64,000 nt of DNA. It comes from Marinoscillum sp964351625. GTDB taxonomy: Bacteria > Bacteroidota > Bacteroidia > Cytophagales > Cyclobacteriaceae. Of the stretch, positions 33,119-41,821 are shown in pieces; positions within the stretch are counted from its first letter, which is position 1; each line of letters begins with the position of its first letter. The notes below the pieces were generated by a model that worked only from the letters and a program-made list of their open reading frames with translations, had not been told where the DNA came from and searched no databases. The stretch lies in contig CAYGOV010000002.1 in assembly GCA_964351625.1 (NCBI GenBank), forward strand, positions 62,001-126,000, in the 5' to 3' direction. The position numbers were made by a program, and so were the translations under genes.

Positions 33119-34150
33119 ATGAGTGAAGTGAAGAGAACGGAGATCGGCGAACTAGGTGAGTTTGGCCTGATTGAGAAGATTGCCGCTGATGTAGAGCAAT
33201 ATCAAAAAGCGACCATAAAAGGTATTGGTGACGATGCTTCTGTATTTGAAAGTGGTGATGAATATGTGTTGCTTTCTACTGACATGCTTCTTGAAGGTGT
33301 GCATTTTGACCTGAGCTACATTCCCTTGCAACATCTTGGTTTCAAAGCTGTGGCGGTTAATGTCTCTGACATTGCTGCCATGAATGGAACGCCTAGGCAA
33401 ATCACGGTAAGCCTTGCGCTTAGCAATCGGTTCTCTGTCGAGGCAGTTGAGACGCTTTATGAAGGTATCAAAGCAGCTTGCGCAGCATATCATGTGGATC
33501 TAGTAGGCGGGGACACTACTTCCTCTACTTCGGGTTTGATGATTTCCATCACGGTGATGGGCACTTGTAAGAAGGAGAAAATTACCTATCGTTCTGGGGC
33601 GAAAGAAAATGATATTGTATGTGTCACAGGGGATTTGGGTGGTGCATATATAGGTCTACAGGTATTGGAAAGGGAGAAGCAAGAATATCTAGTAAATCCA
33701 GAAATGCAACCCCAGTTGAATAAGTATGATTACGTAGTTGGAAGGCAATTGAGACCAGATGCGCGAATGGATATCATCCATGAGTTTAAGTCATTGGGCA
33801 TTGTGCCTACTTCTATGATTGATATTTCTGATGGGTTGGCCTCTGAACTCTTTCATATTTGCAAAGCCAGCAACTTGGGCGTGGCGGTCTTTGAAGACAA
33901 GCTTCCTATCGATAAGCAGACTTACGAAACTGCAGCTGAGTTTGGGATAGACCCAAATACCTGTGCACTAAATGGTGGCGAGGACTATGAATTACTCTTT
34001 ACTATCAGCCACGAGGATTTTGAAAAAATCAAAAATCATGACGCCATACAGACTATTGGCTATATGCATGCGGCAGATAAGGGAAAAGTCATGGTAACCA
34101 GATCTGGCAATACGATAGCACTTACGGCACAAGGCTGGAAGCATTTTTAA
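33119..34150 (+). CDS. thiL: Thiamine-monophosphate kinase
   Basis: 343 residues. IKGIGDDASVF supplies the N-terminal ATP/Mg motif; LLSTDMLLEGVHFDL, VNVSDIAAMNGTPRQ and VGGDTTSS are signature stretches; TGDLGGAYIGL and IDISDGLASEL (metal ligands) and GGEDYELLFT complete the PurM-like kinase. It phosphorylates thiamine monophosphate to thiamine diphosphate. Likely co-transcribed with mce; followed by a bidirectional-looking terminator. Confidence 0.95.
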   Translation: MSEVKRTEIGELGEFGLIEKIAADVEQYQKATIKGIGDDASVFESGDEYVLLSTDMLLEGVHFDLSYIPLQHLGFKAVAVNVSDIAAMNGTPRQITVSLALSNRFSVEAVETLYEGIKAACAAYHVDLVGGDTTSSTSGLMISITVMGTCKKEKITYRSGAKENDIVCVTGDLGGAYIGLQVLEREKQEYLVNPEMQPQLNKYDYVVGRQLRPDARMDIIHEFKSLGIVPTSMIDISDGLASELFHICKASNLGVAVFEDKLPIDKQTYETAAEFGIDPNTCALNGGEDYELLFTISHEDFEKIKNHDAIQTIGYMHAADKGKVMVTRSGNTIALTAQGWKHF

Positions 34151-34153
34151 GCA

Positions 34154-34186
34154 TAAAAAAAGTTCTAGCTGAATAGTCAGGACTTT
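34154..34186. terminator. Terminator between convergent thiL and YceI genes
   Basis: AAAGTTCT (34159-34166) pairs with AGGACTTT (34179-34186), one G-T pair, 12-base loop. The run of seven A before it reads as a T run on the minus strand, so it should serve the YceI gene best; the plus-strand side has fewer T. Confidence 0.6.
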
Positions 34187-34208
34187 GTAAGATATCTTTA
34201 TTTGATAC

Positions 34209-34787
34209 TTATTTCGTCGCTACTATTTTAACTGTAAGGTCGAAATCGTCATAGATTGTTTTGTCTCCCAAATCATCAAAAAAGCTTCCAGATCTATATC
34301 TAATATCAAATTTAGATCTGTCCACAGTGAGAGTTGCCGAACCAATTAATTCACCATCTTTTTCCTCTAAAGAAGCTGGAAATTGAATTTCCTCAGTCTT
34401 TTCTTTAATTGTAATGTCACCAACTATTTTGTATTTCCCTGGACCCTGTGGAACGGCTTTGGTAATTTTAAATGAGGCAGTAGGGTAGGTAGCTACACCA
34501 AAAAAATCGTCGTTTTTTAAGTGCCCTTCCAGTTTGGTTTTAGAACCACCAGAAAGATCAGATACAATAATGGTGGTCATATCCATGATGAAGCTACCAC
34601 CAGTTAGTTTGCCTTCTGTAAGTTCAAATGAACCTTCTTTTAGGGAAACAGTACCATTGTGCTGACCCGTAACTTTTTCAGCCAACCACTCCACCGTGCT
34701 TCGTTCAGCATCTACCGTGTAAATGGCATTGGCGTCTTCTCCTGAACCTAGAAGTGATATGATAGACAATATAATTGTTTGTAGCAT
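34209..34787 (-). CDS. YceI-family protein
   Basis: 192 residues with a short signal-like N-terminus (TIILSIISLLGSGEDANA). The YceI pattern is present: AIYTVDAERSTVEWLAEKVT at the start, GSFIMDMTTI, LKNDDFFGVATYPTASFKIT (hallmark 'DFFD...YP.a.F') and DRSKFDIRYRSGSFFDDLGD near the C-terminus. YceI proteins form a lipocalin-like barrel that binds polyisoprenoids; the exact role is unclear. Single gene, divergent from DUF3109. Confidence 0.9.
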   Translation of the reverse strand: MLQTIILSIISLLGSGEDANAIYTVDAERSTVEWLAEKVTGQHNGTVSLKEGSFELTEGKLTGGSFIMDMTTIIVSDLSGGSKTKLEGHLKNDDFFGVATYPTASFKITKAVPQGPGKYKIVGDITIKEKTEEIQFPASLEEKDGELIGSATLTVDRSKFDIRYRSGSFFDDLGDKTIYDDFDLTVKIVATK

Positions 34788-34910
34788 GAGTTGTTTTCTT
34801 GTTTTGTGAATTTAAATGTATCTACATGTATGTTAAAGTTAAAATACGGTTGAGTAAGAATTAGGTTTAATTCTTTTCAATAAAAAATGATTTTCATTTC
34901 TAGACAAGTC

Positions 34911-34918
34911 TAACTTTG
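34911..34918 (+). promoter_or_regulatory. Candidate Bacteroidota -7 promoter element
   Basis: TAACTTTG matches the TAnnTTTG -7 consensus exactly, 17 bases before the ATG of the DUF3109 gene. A T-rich stretch (TTTTC, near 34891) is at about the -33 position. A short leader results. Confidence 0.5.
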
Positions 34919-34935
34919 AAGACAACATAGACTCC

Positions 34936-35508
34936 ATGATACAAATAGATCAGACTTTAATCTCCGATGATGTCAAAGAACAATTTTTCGTTTGTGATTT
35001 GGATCGCTGCAAGGGTGCGTGTTGTGTAGAGGGTGATCTTGGTGCGCCGCTGGAGCAAGATGAGCTTGCAGACATGGAAGAAGTCATTGAATATGTATTA
35101 CCATATCTGTCTGATGACGCCAAGAAAGCATTGCAGGAGCAGGGAGCATATTTACTGGACGATGAAGGTGACTTTAGCACTACTACCATTGACAATAAGG
35201 AATGTGCTTTTGCCTTTTATGACGAAAGGAAGATATTGAAGTGTAGTATAGAGCAAGCTTTGCGTGATGGAAAGACAACCATCCAAAAGCCTATTTCTTG
35301 TCATCTCTATCCAATCCGAATTGCCAAGCTTCATGATTTTTTAGCTTTGAACTATGATAGATGGCATATCTGCGCACCTGCCTGCGAGCTAGGAGACAAG
35401 TTGTCTGTTCCAGTTTATATGTTTCTTAAAGATCCTTTGATTCGGAAATTTGGAGAGGCGTGGTATCATCGGTTATGTCAGGAAATAGAGCAAACTCCAG
35501 ATATTTAA
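34936..35508 (+). CDS. DUF3109 family protein
   Basis: 190 residues. CDLDRCKGACCVEGDLGAPL near residue 20, KECAFAFYDERKILKCSIEQ, KPISCHLYPIRI and WHICAPACELG give a set of conserved Cys residues like those of the YkgJ/DUF3109 group, which probably bind a metal or Fe-S cluster. Cytoplasmic, no signal. Function is not established. Preceded by an exact TAACTTTG promoter element. Confidence 0.88.
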   Translation: MIQIDQTLISDDVKEQFFVCDLDRCKGACCVEGDLGAPLEQDELADMEEVIEYVLPYLSDDAKKALQEQGAYLLDDEGDFSTTTIDNKECAFAFYDERKILKCSIEQALRDGKTTIQKPISCHLYPIRIAKLHDFLALNYDRWHICAPACELGDKLSVPVYMFLKDPLIRKFGEAWYHRLCQEIEQTPDI

Positions 35509-35638
35509 ATCTAATTGAGCGCCAGTATTTCCTGCTTATCCTACTTATATCCAAGGTAATCGAAATTAGGTGTTATTCTGATTTAAAATAGTTTTCTTTA
35601 AAGGTCAGAAGCTATTTCTCACTGCTATCAATTTCACT

Positions 35639-38146
35639 ATGATTTTTGATTTTTCAATAAGAAAACGAATGATGCTTTTTATTGTAGGCATCATGGTACT
35701 CACATATGTGATCACTCTCGGATTTATCAACTACAACTTGCGACAGCAAGCGATTGAGGAGGGTTGGAAATTGGTAAATACCGCAGCACTTCAAAAAGCA
35801 AAGGATATAGAAACTGTTTTGAATGAAGATATCGCCGTAGCGAGATCTATGGCTTCAGCAATGAAAGCAGCACTTCTTCTTCCGGAGAAGCTGCGCAATG
35901 AAGTTAGAAAGTCAGTAATGATAGAAGTGCTAAAGTCAAATCCAAAGTACGAAGCTGTGTGGATGAGCTTTGAGTTGTGGACCTTAGACCCGAAGTGGGA
36001 CAAACCTTACGGACGCGAGCGAGCCACCTACTACCTAGATGGCGATGATATCAATGAGCACATACGTATAGCGAACACTGACGGAGATCCTCCTTCTGGT
36101 CTTTACACAGAGATTAAAGCTAGTCCTAGTGAAATAATAGGCGAACCATACAAATTCGCAGCATACGGGGGCAAATCTGACGAGTTGCTACTGGGCGTTT
36201 CGCCTGCTGCACCTATCATGATAGACGGTCGCTTTGGAGGCCTTATTGGAACTGATATGTTCTTGGAAGATTTCAAAGGCATGTCCAAGATTGATTTTTT
36301 TGAAAGAGGTTTTGCTTTTCTGGTATCTAATCAAGGAACGATTATTTCCCATCAAGATCCTACTCTTGCTAATTCTAATATTGATTCCCTTGCTCTTTTT
36401 CTGAACTCGGGAGTAGATATTAAATCTGTCATTGTGAAAGGGGAATCTATTTCTTTCACTTCACGTGACGATTATTTTGGAGGGGAGGAGGTGCTTTTGG
36501 CATTTGCTCCAGTTCATATAGGTTCATCTGAGTTTCCATGGGCAGTAGGACTAGAAATCCCCCTAAAAGAGATCACCAAGCCAATCACTAGAGCATTTAC
36601 CATTACCTTAATTGTTGCCCTGATTGGGTTGATTATTTTGATATTGATCACTTATAGAATAGCGGCGGCCATTGCTAAATCTTTGGAAGCATCTAGTGAA
36701 TTACTGAAAAAGTTGGCACTTGGAGATCTTGACGAAAATAATAAAATGAAGGTCGCTTCTAAAGATGAGCTCGGTGCTTTGGCAGCATCTGCAAATACAC
36801 TTCTTGAAGAGCTAGTCAAAAAATCACTATTTGCAGAGCAAGTAGGCAAAGGGAATCTCGACCATGATTTTGTCGTCTCTAGTGATAGAGACATGTTGGG
36901 ATATTCATTGATTCGTATGCGAGAAAATCTTTCATCTGTTATCCAGGAGGTAAATCACGTCATTTCACAAGCGGGTGATAGTGGGGAGTTGACTTCAGCT
37001 CGTATGAAAACTGACTGGAATGAAGGAGCATGGAGTGATCTCAGTTTGTCTATCAATAGACTGTTGGAGTCTGTTTCCGAACCATTCAATGAAGTAAACA
37101 AGGTAGTAAATGCCATGGCGCAAGGCGACTTTACTGTGCGGTTTGAAGGTCAGGCCGAAGGTGATGTTCGATTGTTAGCCACCAATCTCAATCTAGCGCT
37201 TGATAGTATAAGTCAACTACTTCGTGACATCATAAATGGAGCAAGTATTGTAGCTGAGTCAGCCATTGAGATGCTTGGCGTCAATGAAGAGATGACTTTG
37301 AACACACGAGAGATTGCTTCTTCTATTTCGGAAATGAGTAATGGGGCGCAAAATCAAGTAGTGAAAGTAGACGAATCCTCCAATTTGGTAGAGCGGATCC
37401 TTAGGTCCTCCAATGAAATGGGTGATCAAGCAGAGAGTATAAATACTGCAGCTCAAGGCGGCGTAGATAACAGTCAGAAAGGTCTCACCCTAGTGAAAAA
37501 GGTCGGATTTAGTATGAGAGATATTTCAGCATTTTCTAGTAATTCATACGATAGTATTCAAGTTCTGAAAAAGCGATCTAATGAAATATCTTCAGCTCTT
37601 ACGGTTATCACTGAGATTGCTTCACAAACCAATCTATTGGCACTAAATGCGGCAATAGAAGCAGCGCAAGCTGGAGATGCGGGAAGAGGCTTTGCTGTCG
37701 TAGCGGAGGAAATCAGAAAATTGGCTGAGGATTCCCGCAAGTCGGCTAGGGAAATAGAGCAGCTAGTAGTTGATGTAAAAACAGATGTTTCTACAGCTGG
37801 ATCAGCTATTGAAATGATGAAAGCAAGTGTGGAGAGTGGAGAGGATGCTACTAAATCTGCCTCAGAGGCATTCAATGAGATCATAGATTCTTCATCTAAG
37901 ACTCTCCTCATGTCTGAAGAGATAAGAAAGCGAGTTCACCAGCAGATTGAGTCTATCACTAACGTGGTGAAAATTACTGAGTCCGTTGTAGTTATTGCTG
38001 AGCAAACTGCCGCTGGTACCGAGGAAGTTGCTAGTTCTGCTACAGAATTATCCGCAGGGATGGAAAGTTATGGTCGAAAGAGCCAGGATCTGACAACAGT
38101 AGCGGAGGATCTTCACCAGAAAGTCAGTCGATTTAAGTTAAGTTAA
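35639..38146 (+). CDS. Methyl-accepting chemotaxis protein
   Basis: 835 residues. TM1 near residues 11-30 (MLFIVGIMVLTYVITLGFIN), periplasmic dCache-like sensor (~40-315), TM2 ~317-337 (ITLIVALIGLIILILITYRI), HAMP plus a long linker with a second HAMP-like unit (~340-540), then the MCP signalling domain with the universal tip ASQTNLLALNAAIEAAQAGD near residues 660-680 and AVVAEEIRKLAEDS. No CheR-tethering pentapeptide at the C-terminus (ends SRFKLS). First gene of the chemosensory run; signals to the CheA encoded at 41822. Confidence 0.93.
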   Translation: MIFDFSIRKRMMLFIVGIMVLTYVITLGFINYNLRQQAIEEGWKLVNTAALQKAKDIETVLNEDIAVARSMASAMKAALLLPEKLRNEVRKSVMIEVLKSNPKYEAVWMSFELWTLDPKWDKPYGRERATYYLDGDDINEHIRIANTDGDPPSGLYTEIKASPSEIIGEPYKFAAYGGKSDELLLGVSPAAPIMIDGRFGGLIGTDMFLEDFKGMSKIDFFERGFAFLVSNQGTIISHQDPTLANSNIDSLALFLNSGVDIKSVIVKGESISFTSRDDYFGGEEVLLAFAPVHIGSSEFPWAVGLEIPLKEITKPITRAFTITLIVALIGLIILILITYRIAAAIAKSLEASSELLKKLALGDLDENNKMKVASKDELGALAASANTLLEELVKKSLFAEQVGKGNLDHDFVVSSDRDMLGYSLIRMRENLSSVIQEVNHVISQAGDSGELTSARMKTDWNEGAWSDLSLSINRLLESVSEPFNEVNKVVNAMAQGDFTVRFEGQAEGDVRLLATNLNLALDSISQLLRDIINGASIVAESAIEMLGVNEEMTLNTREIASSISEMSNGAQNQVVKVDESSNLVERILRSSNEMGDQAESINTAAQGGVDNSQKGLTLVKKVGFSMRDISAFSSNSYDSIQVLKKRSNEISSALTVITEIASQTNLLALNAAIEAAQAGDAGRGFAVVAEEIRKLAEDSRKSAREIEQLVVDVKTDVSTAGSAIEMMKASVESGEDATKSASEAFNEIIDSSSKTLLMSEEIRKRVHQQIESITNVVKITESVVVIAEQTAAGTEEVASSATELSAGMESYGRKSQDLTTVAEDLHQKVSRFKLS

Positions 38147-38386
38147 TTTTATAGATTAAATACAAAGGGCCATTTCCATTTTTTAACCGAAAGACATAGT
38201 TAATCCATGATTGAAATTACCAAAGTTGCTGCTTTCTAGTGGAACGTTTAAAAAGCAAATATCCAGAGATTGAATTAGATATTTGATTAACTTTTGAAAA
38301 CTGTAAAATTGAACAAAAGGAATGTTAGGTCAATTTTAAATAATCATTCTGTTCAGTCCTATAAATTATTTACCAGTTATACCATT

Positions 38387-38782
38387 ATGCTTTACATACA
38401 AAAAACAAATGTTACCCCTGAAATTCAGTTTGATTCAAATAAAGGTATTCTAACAATTTGTGGGCGCTCAAGCCCTGACTACAGTCAAGCATTTTTTGAG
38501 CCATTGATGAAAGCTTTGGAGACTTTAGACCAAAATATTGGAAGTTTTCAAGCCAACTTCAAAATGACCATGTTTAACACGAGCTCGGCAAAATGTATCT
38601 ATGATATTTTAAAAAAGATTAAGGCAATGTCATCACATGGCACTGAGCTAGAGGTTAATTGGTATTACGAAGATAGTGATGAGGATATGATGGAATGTGG
38701 TGAGGATTTTTCGGATCTACTCAGTATGGATTTCAGGTACATAGAAAGCGACTCTTTTGACTCAAAGCATACGAAGTGGTAG
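38387..38782 (+). CDS. SiaC-like regulatory phosphoprotein (DUF1987)
   Basis: 131 residues from ATG at 38387 (MLYIQKTNVTPEIQFDSNKG), aligning with the start of the paralogue at 8935; an in-frame ATG at 38294 would add 31 unrelated residues. MTMFNTSSAKCIYDIL contains the Thr-Ser-Ser phosphosite region and VNWYYEDSDEDMMECGEDFS is the DUF1987 signature. It lies inside the che cluster between the MCP and the first CheW; two PP2C phosphatases elsewhere in the window (10237, 49332) are candidate partners. This suggests that partner switching feeds into the chemosensory pathway. Confidence 0.85.
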   Translation: MLYIQKTNVTPEIQFDSNKGILTICGRSSPDYSQAFFEPLMKALETLDQNIGSFQANFKMTMFNTSSAKCIYDILKKIKAMSSHGTELEVNWYYEDSDEDMMECGEDFSDLLSMDFRYIESDSFDSKHTKW

Positions 38783-38838
38783 GATTTTTATATAACAAAG
38801 TCGCAATTCATTTCAGCTGAACATAGATTTTATAAAAA

Positions 38839-39348
38839 ATGAATACCAAAACTCAATCTTGGGTAGATCACGCTGACTTAAGTGTTATAAATCAGGGTCT
38901 TTTGCAAAACCAGGAAGTTATTGAAAAGCAGCTATCCCTGGTAATGTTTGAGGTGCAAGGTGAGTTCTATGCCGTTCCTATAGATCAGGTAAAGGAAGTG
39001 GTTGCTACACCTACTATAACCCCCATTCCTCAATCCCCAGCCTATATTCTAGGAGTGGGTAATATTAGAGGGAATGTTTTAGCCTTAATAGACCTGACCC
39101 AAAGAATCTTCACTGAAACTGGTACGGATGAATCGGTGCGATATACGATGGTACTCAATAGTACTGAGTATATGGCAGGTTTCTTAATAAGCACAGTACC
39201 CAAAGCGCTTAAAGTAAAAGAGTCACAAATCAATACATCGACTTCTGTGATTCAAAATTTGGGTAAAGAGGACCAGTTTATAGCTGGTGTCATCAAGACG
39301 GAGGACCGCATTGTTATTTTGGTCAATTTATCTGACATGTTAGTTTAA
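38839..39348 (+). CDS. CheW-like coupling protein
   Basis: 169 residues. One CheW domain from about residue 28: LVMFEVQGEFYAVPIDQVKE, PQSPAYILGVGNIRGNVLAL (the N/R-G-x-V/I-L region that contacts receptors and CheA) and ILVNLSDML. A 25-residue N-terminal helix precedes it. It bridges MCP and CheA. Followed by parA after 18 bases. Confidence 0.9.
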   Translation: MNTKTQSWVDHADLSVINQGLLQNQEVIEKQLSLVMFEVQGEFYAVPIDQVKEVVATPTITPIPQSPAYILGVGNIRGNVLALIDLTQRIFTETGTDESVRYTMVLNSTEYMAGFLISTVPKALKVKESQINTSTSVIQNLGKEDQFIAGVIKTEDRIVILVNLSDMLV

Positions 39349-39366
39349 CTCTTTCAGTTCTGATTC

Positions 39367-40104
39367 ATGATCATATCTATAGCAAATCAAAAAGGAGGCA
39401 CTGGGAAAACTACAACAAGTATCAATTTGGGTAGGGCGCTTCTCAATGAAGGCAAAAGTGTATTGTTGATTGATCTTGATCCACAAGGAAGCCTTAGCTA
39501 TTCCCTCTCCATAGATCAGGGAAACACGCTCTCAGATTTATTATCTGGTGATGTTTCTTTTGAAGATATAGTGGCTGAGCGAGAGGGAATGATGGTCTTG
39601 CCATCCGACATTTCGCTGGCAGAAATTGAGCTAGGCATGGCTACTGAGGAGAATCGGGAGACGATTTTAAAGGGTTTACTTGCAGATTTACCAAGTTTTG
39701 ATCTGGTCATCATCGATTGTCCTCCGTCACTTTCATTACTCACAGTCAATGCACTAACTGCATCAGATTTAGTAATTATTCCCATGCAAATGGAAGTGCT
39801 GAGTCTTCAGGGACTTGATCTTATAACTAATACCATCGGTAGGATTCAAGGCGGAATCAATCCATCAATTAAAGTGCTTGGTGTATTGCCGGTAATGGTG
39901 GATATCCGTCGTAAATTGACTTCAGAGGTGCTTGATCATATTGCTAGTAACTATGATCACCCAATATTTAATACGTCTATCCGACCAAATGTGCGAGCAT
40001 CAGAAGCGCCATCGTTTGGGCAAAGTGTGATTGAATATGCTCCAGGATCTAATAGCGCACAGGATTACCGTTCATTGGCAAAAGAAGTTCTAAAATTCAT
40101 CTAA
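39367..40104 (+). CDS. ParA/Soj-family ATPase, probably positions chemosensory arrays
   Basis: 245 residues. Deviant Walker A KGGTGKTTTSINL with the signature Lys at residue 10, switch region LLIDLDPQGSLSYSL, and Walker B-like LVIIDCPPSLSLLT. There is no parB gene or parS site nearby; the gene sits between two cheW genes, as with the ParC/PpfA ATPases that segregate chemoreceptor clusters in proteobacteria. I infer the same job here rather than chromosome partition. Its stop is immediately followed by the extended CheW. Confidence 0.87.
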   Translation: MIISIANQKGGTGKTTTSINLGRALLNEGKSVLLIDLDPQGSLSYSLSIDQGNTLSDLLSGDVSFEDIVAEREGMMVLPSDISLAEIELGMATEENRETILKGLLADLPSFDLVIIDCPPSLSLLTVNALTASDLVIIPMQMEVLSLQGLDLITNTIGRIQGGINPSIKVLGVLPVMVDIRRKLTSEVLDHIASNYDHPIFNTSIRPNVRASEAPSFGQSVIEYAPGSNSAQDYRSLAKEVLKFI

Positions 40105-40788
40105 ATGGCACTTGGAAAAAATCTCAAGAAAGACAAGACTGCTATTCCTGATAAGGAAGTGACAGCACCTAAACCTGTGCTAACCACTAAGGAATTAAAG
40201 TACTCAAAGCAATCACCGACAAATAATCGGTCAATTTCTCATGAGGAGTATAATCGAAGAATGATGCTCCAGAAAAATTTCCATGACCAAATTGCCCTTG
40301 TAAAAGACAAACAGGTTCACCTTGTGTTCTTTGGACTTGGTACCACCACATATGCACTTGAAATCAGTAAAGTAGAGGAAGTGGTAGTCACTCCTCAGCT
40401 GACAAAAATGCCCAATGCTCCTGCATACATATCAGGGATCGGTACGGTAAGAGGGAAGTCTATTTTGATGATTGATCTAGCAGCAAAGCTAGGTTTAGTC
40501 CCGAGCGAAACAAATTTTAAAGAACGAACTGATTATGCGATAATCGTCAAGAGCGAGCGCTTCCTTGCTGGGATTTTGGTGCCTAGTGTACCACTTAATA
40601 AGAAAATATCGGGGGATCAGATAGCTCCATTAGCTCAGAATATTGCTGAAAGTACAGAGGAGGAGTCTTATATCAAAGGGATTATTACCACCAAAGAAGG
40701 ATCAAATGCTTTTTTCATTGATATTGATGAGCTGATCGAAGGAGATAGGTTGAAAGCCAGAGTTGCAGAAAAAACCATATCACATTGA
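40105..40788 (+). CDS. CheW-like protein with N-terminal extension (ParP-like by context)
   Basis: 227 residues. A ~65-residue Lys/Pro/Ser-rich, probably disordered N-terminal segment (KKDKTAIPDKEVTAPKPVLT) precedes a CheW domain (HLVFFGLGTTTYALEISKVE, MPNAPAYISGIGTVRGKSIL). Gene starts directly after parA. In vibrios, ParP links ParC ATPase to CheA arrays and also carries a CheW-like domain after a long linker; this gene may be the functional counterpart. It overlaps cheB by 4 bases. Confidence 0.83.
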   Translation: MALGKNLKKDKTAIPDKEVTAPKPVLTTKELKYSKQSPTNNRSISHEEYNRRMMLQKNFHDQIALVKDKQVHLVFFGLGTTTYALEISKVEEVVVTPQLTKMPNAPAYISGIGTVRGKSILMIDLAAKLGLVPSETNFKERTDYAIIVKSERFLAGILVPSVPLNKKISGDQIAPLAQNIAESTEEESYIKGIITTKEGSNAFFIDIDELIEGDRLKARVAEKTISH

Positions 40789-41819
40789 TGACTAGAATCA
40801 AAATATTGGTGGTTGATGATTCAGCGTTTATTCGTCTGTTGATTTCAGACCTACTTTCCAAGGATGAGGAAATGGAGGTAGTGGGTACGGCTGTGGATGG
40901 TAAAGAAGCAGTGGCTAAGACTTTAGAGCTCAAACCTGATGTGATCCTGATGGATATGATAATGGGTGAATACGGCGGTCAGTATGCTGTTAAGGAGATT
41001 ATGGAAAAAAGTCCTTGTCCCATACTTATCTTAAGCTCATTAGGGAATACTAATCTTGATCCAATTTTTGACGCATTGGAGCTTGGAGCAGTGGATTACA
41101 TCAATAAGCCAAAAAAAGGGGGCTCCAAAATCAGACAAATAAATGCAGAACTCCTCGCAAGGGTAAAAAAGGTAGCACGTGCTAAACCACGACCAACTAA
41201 TATTATCAGGAAAGGTGTAAACCAGCTCGACCATACTTTTGACACCAATCCAAATTATGAGATTATCGTCATAGGTGCTTCCACAGGCGGGCCAACAGCG
41301 CTAGAGAAGGTGATCACGTCACTGCCAGCCAATCTCAACGTGCCTGTTGTTATTGTACAACATATGCCTCCTAATTTCATTCATTCTTTTGCTACACGTT
41401 TAGATGCACTCACACCATTAACAGTTGAAGTAGGACAAAGTGGCTCTCGACCAAAGCCTGGTCATGTGCTCATAGCCCCAGGCGACTCAAATATGATCTT
41501 GACGAAAGACGTGGATGGTATAGTGGTTGATTTTACCGAGGAAGTATTCAAAGAGTATAACAACCCGTCCATCAATGCCATGATGCTATCCGTAGCTAAA
41601 TGCTATGGTCCAAAAGCTATTGGTGTGGTACTTACTGGAATGGGAAAAGACGGAGTAATTGGGCTGAAAGAAATAAAAGAAATGGGAGGCAAAACGATCG
41701 CGCAGGATGAGGCTACTAGCATCATCTATGGTATGCCAAAGTTGGCTTTCGATACTGGAGCAGCTGATGTAGTGCTCAGTATAAAGGAAATAGGGGGATA
41801 TTTAGTAAACTGTTTATAA
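40785..41819 (+). CDS. cheB: Chemotaxis response regulator protein-glutamate methylesterase
   Basis: 344 residues. N-terminal receiver (LVVDDSAFIRLLISDLL; phospho-Asp in VILMDMIMGEYGG) followed by a linker and the CheB esterase: VIGASTGGPTALEK with the nucleophile Ser, VIVQHMPPNF with the catalytic His and VVLTGMGKDGVIGL with the catalytic Asp. It removes methyl groups from MCPs when phosphorylated by CheA. Adjacent cheR suggests a complete adaptation pair. Confidence 0.95.
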   Translation: MMTRIKILVVDDSAFIRLLISDLLSKDEEMEVVGTAVDGKEAVAKTLELKPDVILMDMIMGEYGGQYAVKEIMEKSPCPILILSSLGNTNLDPIFDALELGAVDYINKPKKGGSKIRQINAELLARVKKVARAKPRPTNIIRKGVNQLDHTFDTNPNYEIIVIGASTGGPTALEKVITSLPANLNVPVVIVQHMPPNFIHSFATRLDALTPLTVEVGQSGSRPKPGHVLIAPGDSNMILTKDVDGIVVDFTEEVFKEYNNPSINAMMLSVAKCYGPKAIGVVLTGMGKDGVIGLKEIKEMGGKTIAQDEATSIIYGMPKLAFDTGAADVVLSIKEIGGYLVNCL

Positions 41820-41821
41820 TC

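Noticed and set aside
38294..38386. N-terminal extension of the che-cluster SiaC-like protein
   Set aside because: The paralogue at 8935 begins at the position of the ATG at 38387; the extra residues have no counterpart.
39367..40104. Chromosome or plasmid partition ParA
   Set aside because: No parB or parS nearby; the flanking cheW genes point to array positioning.
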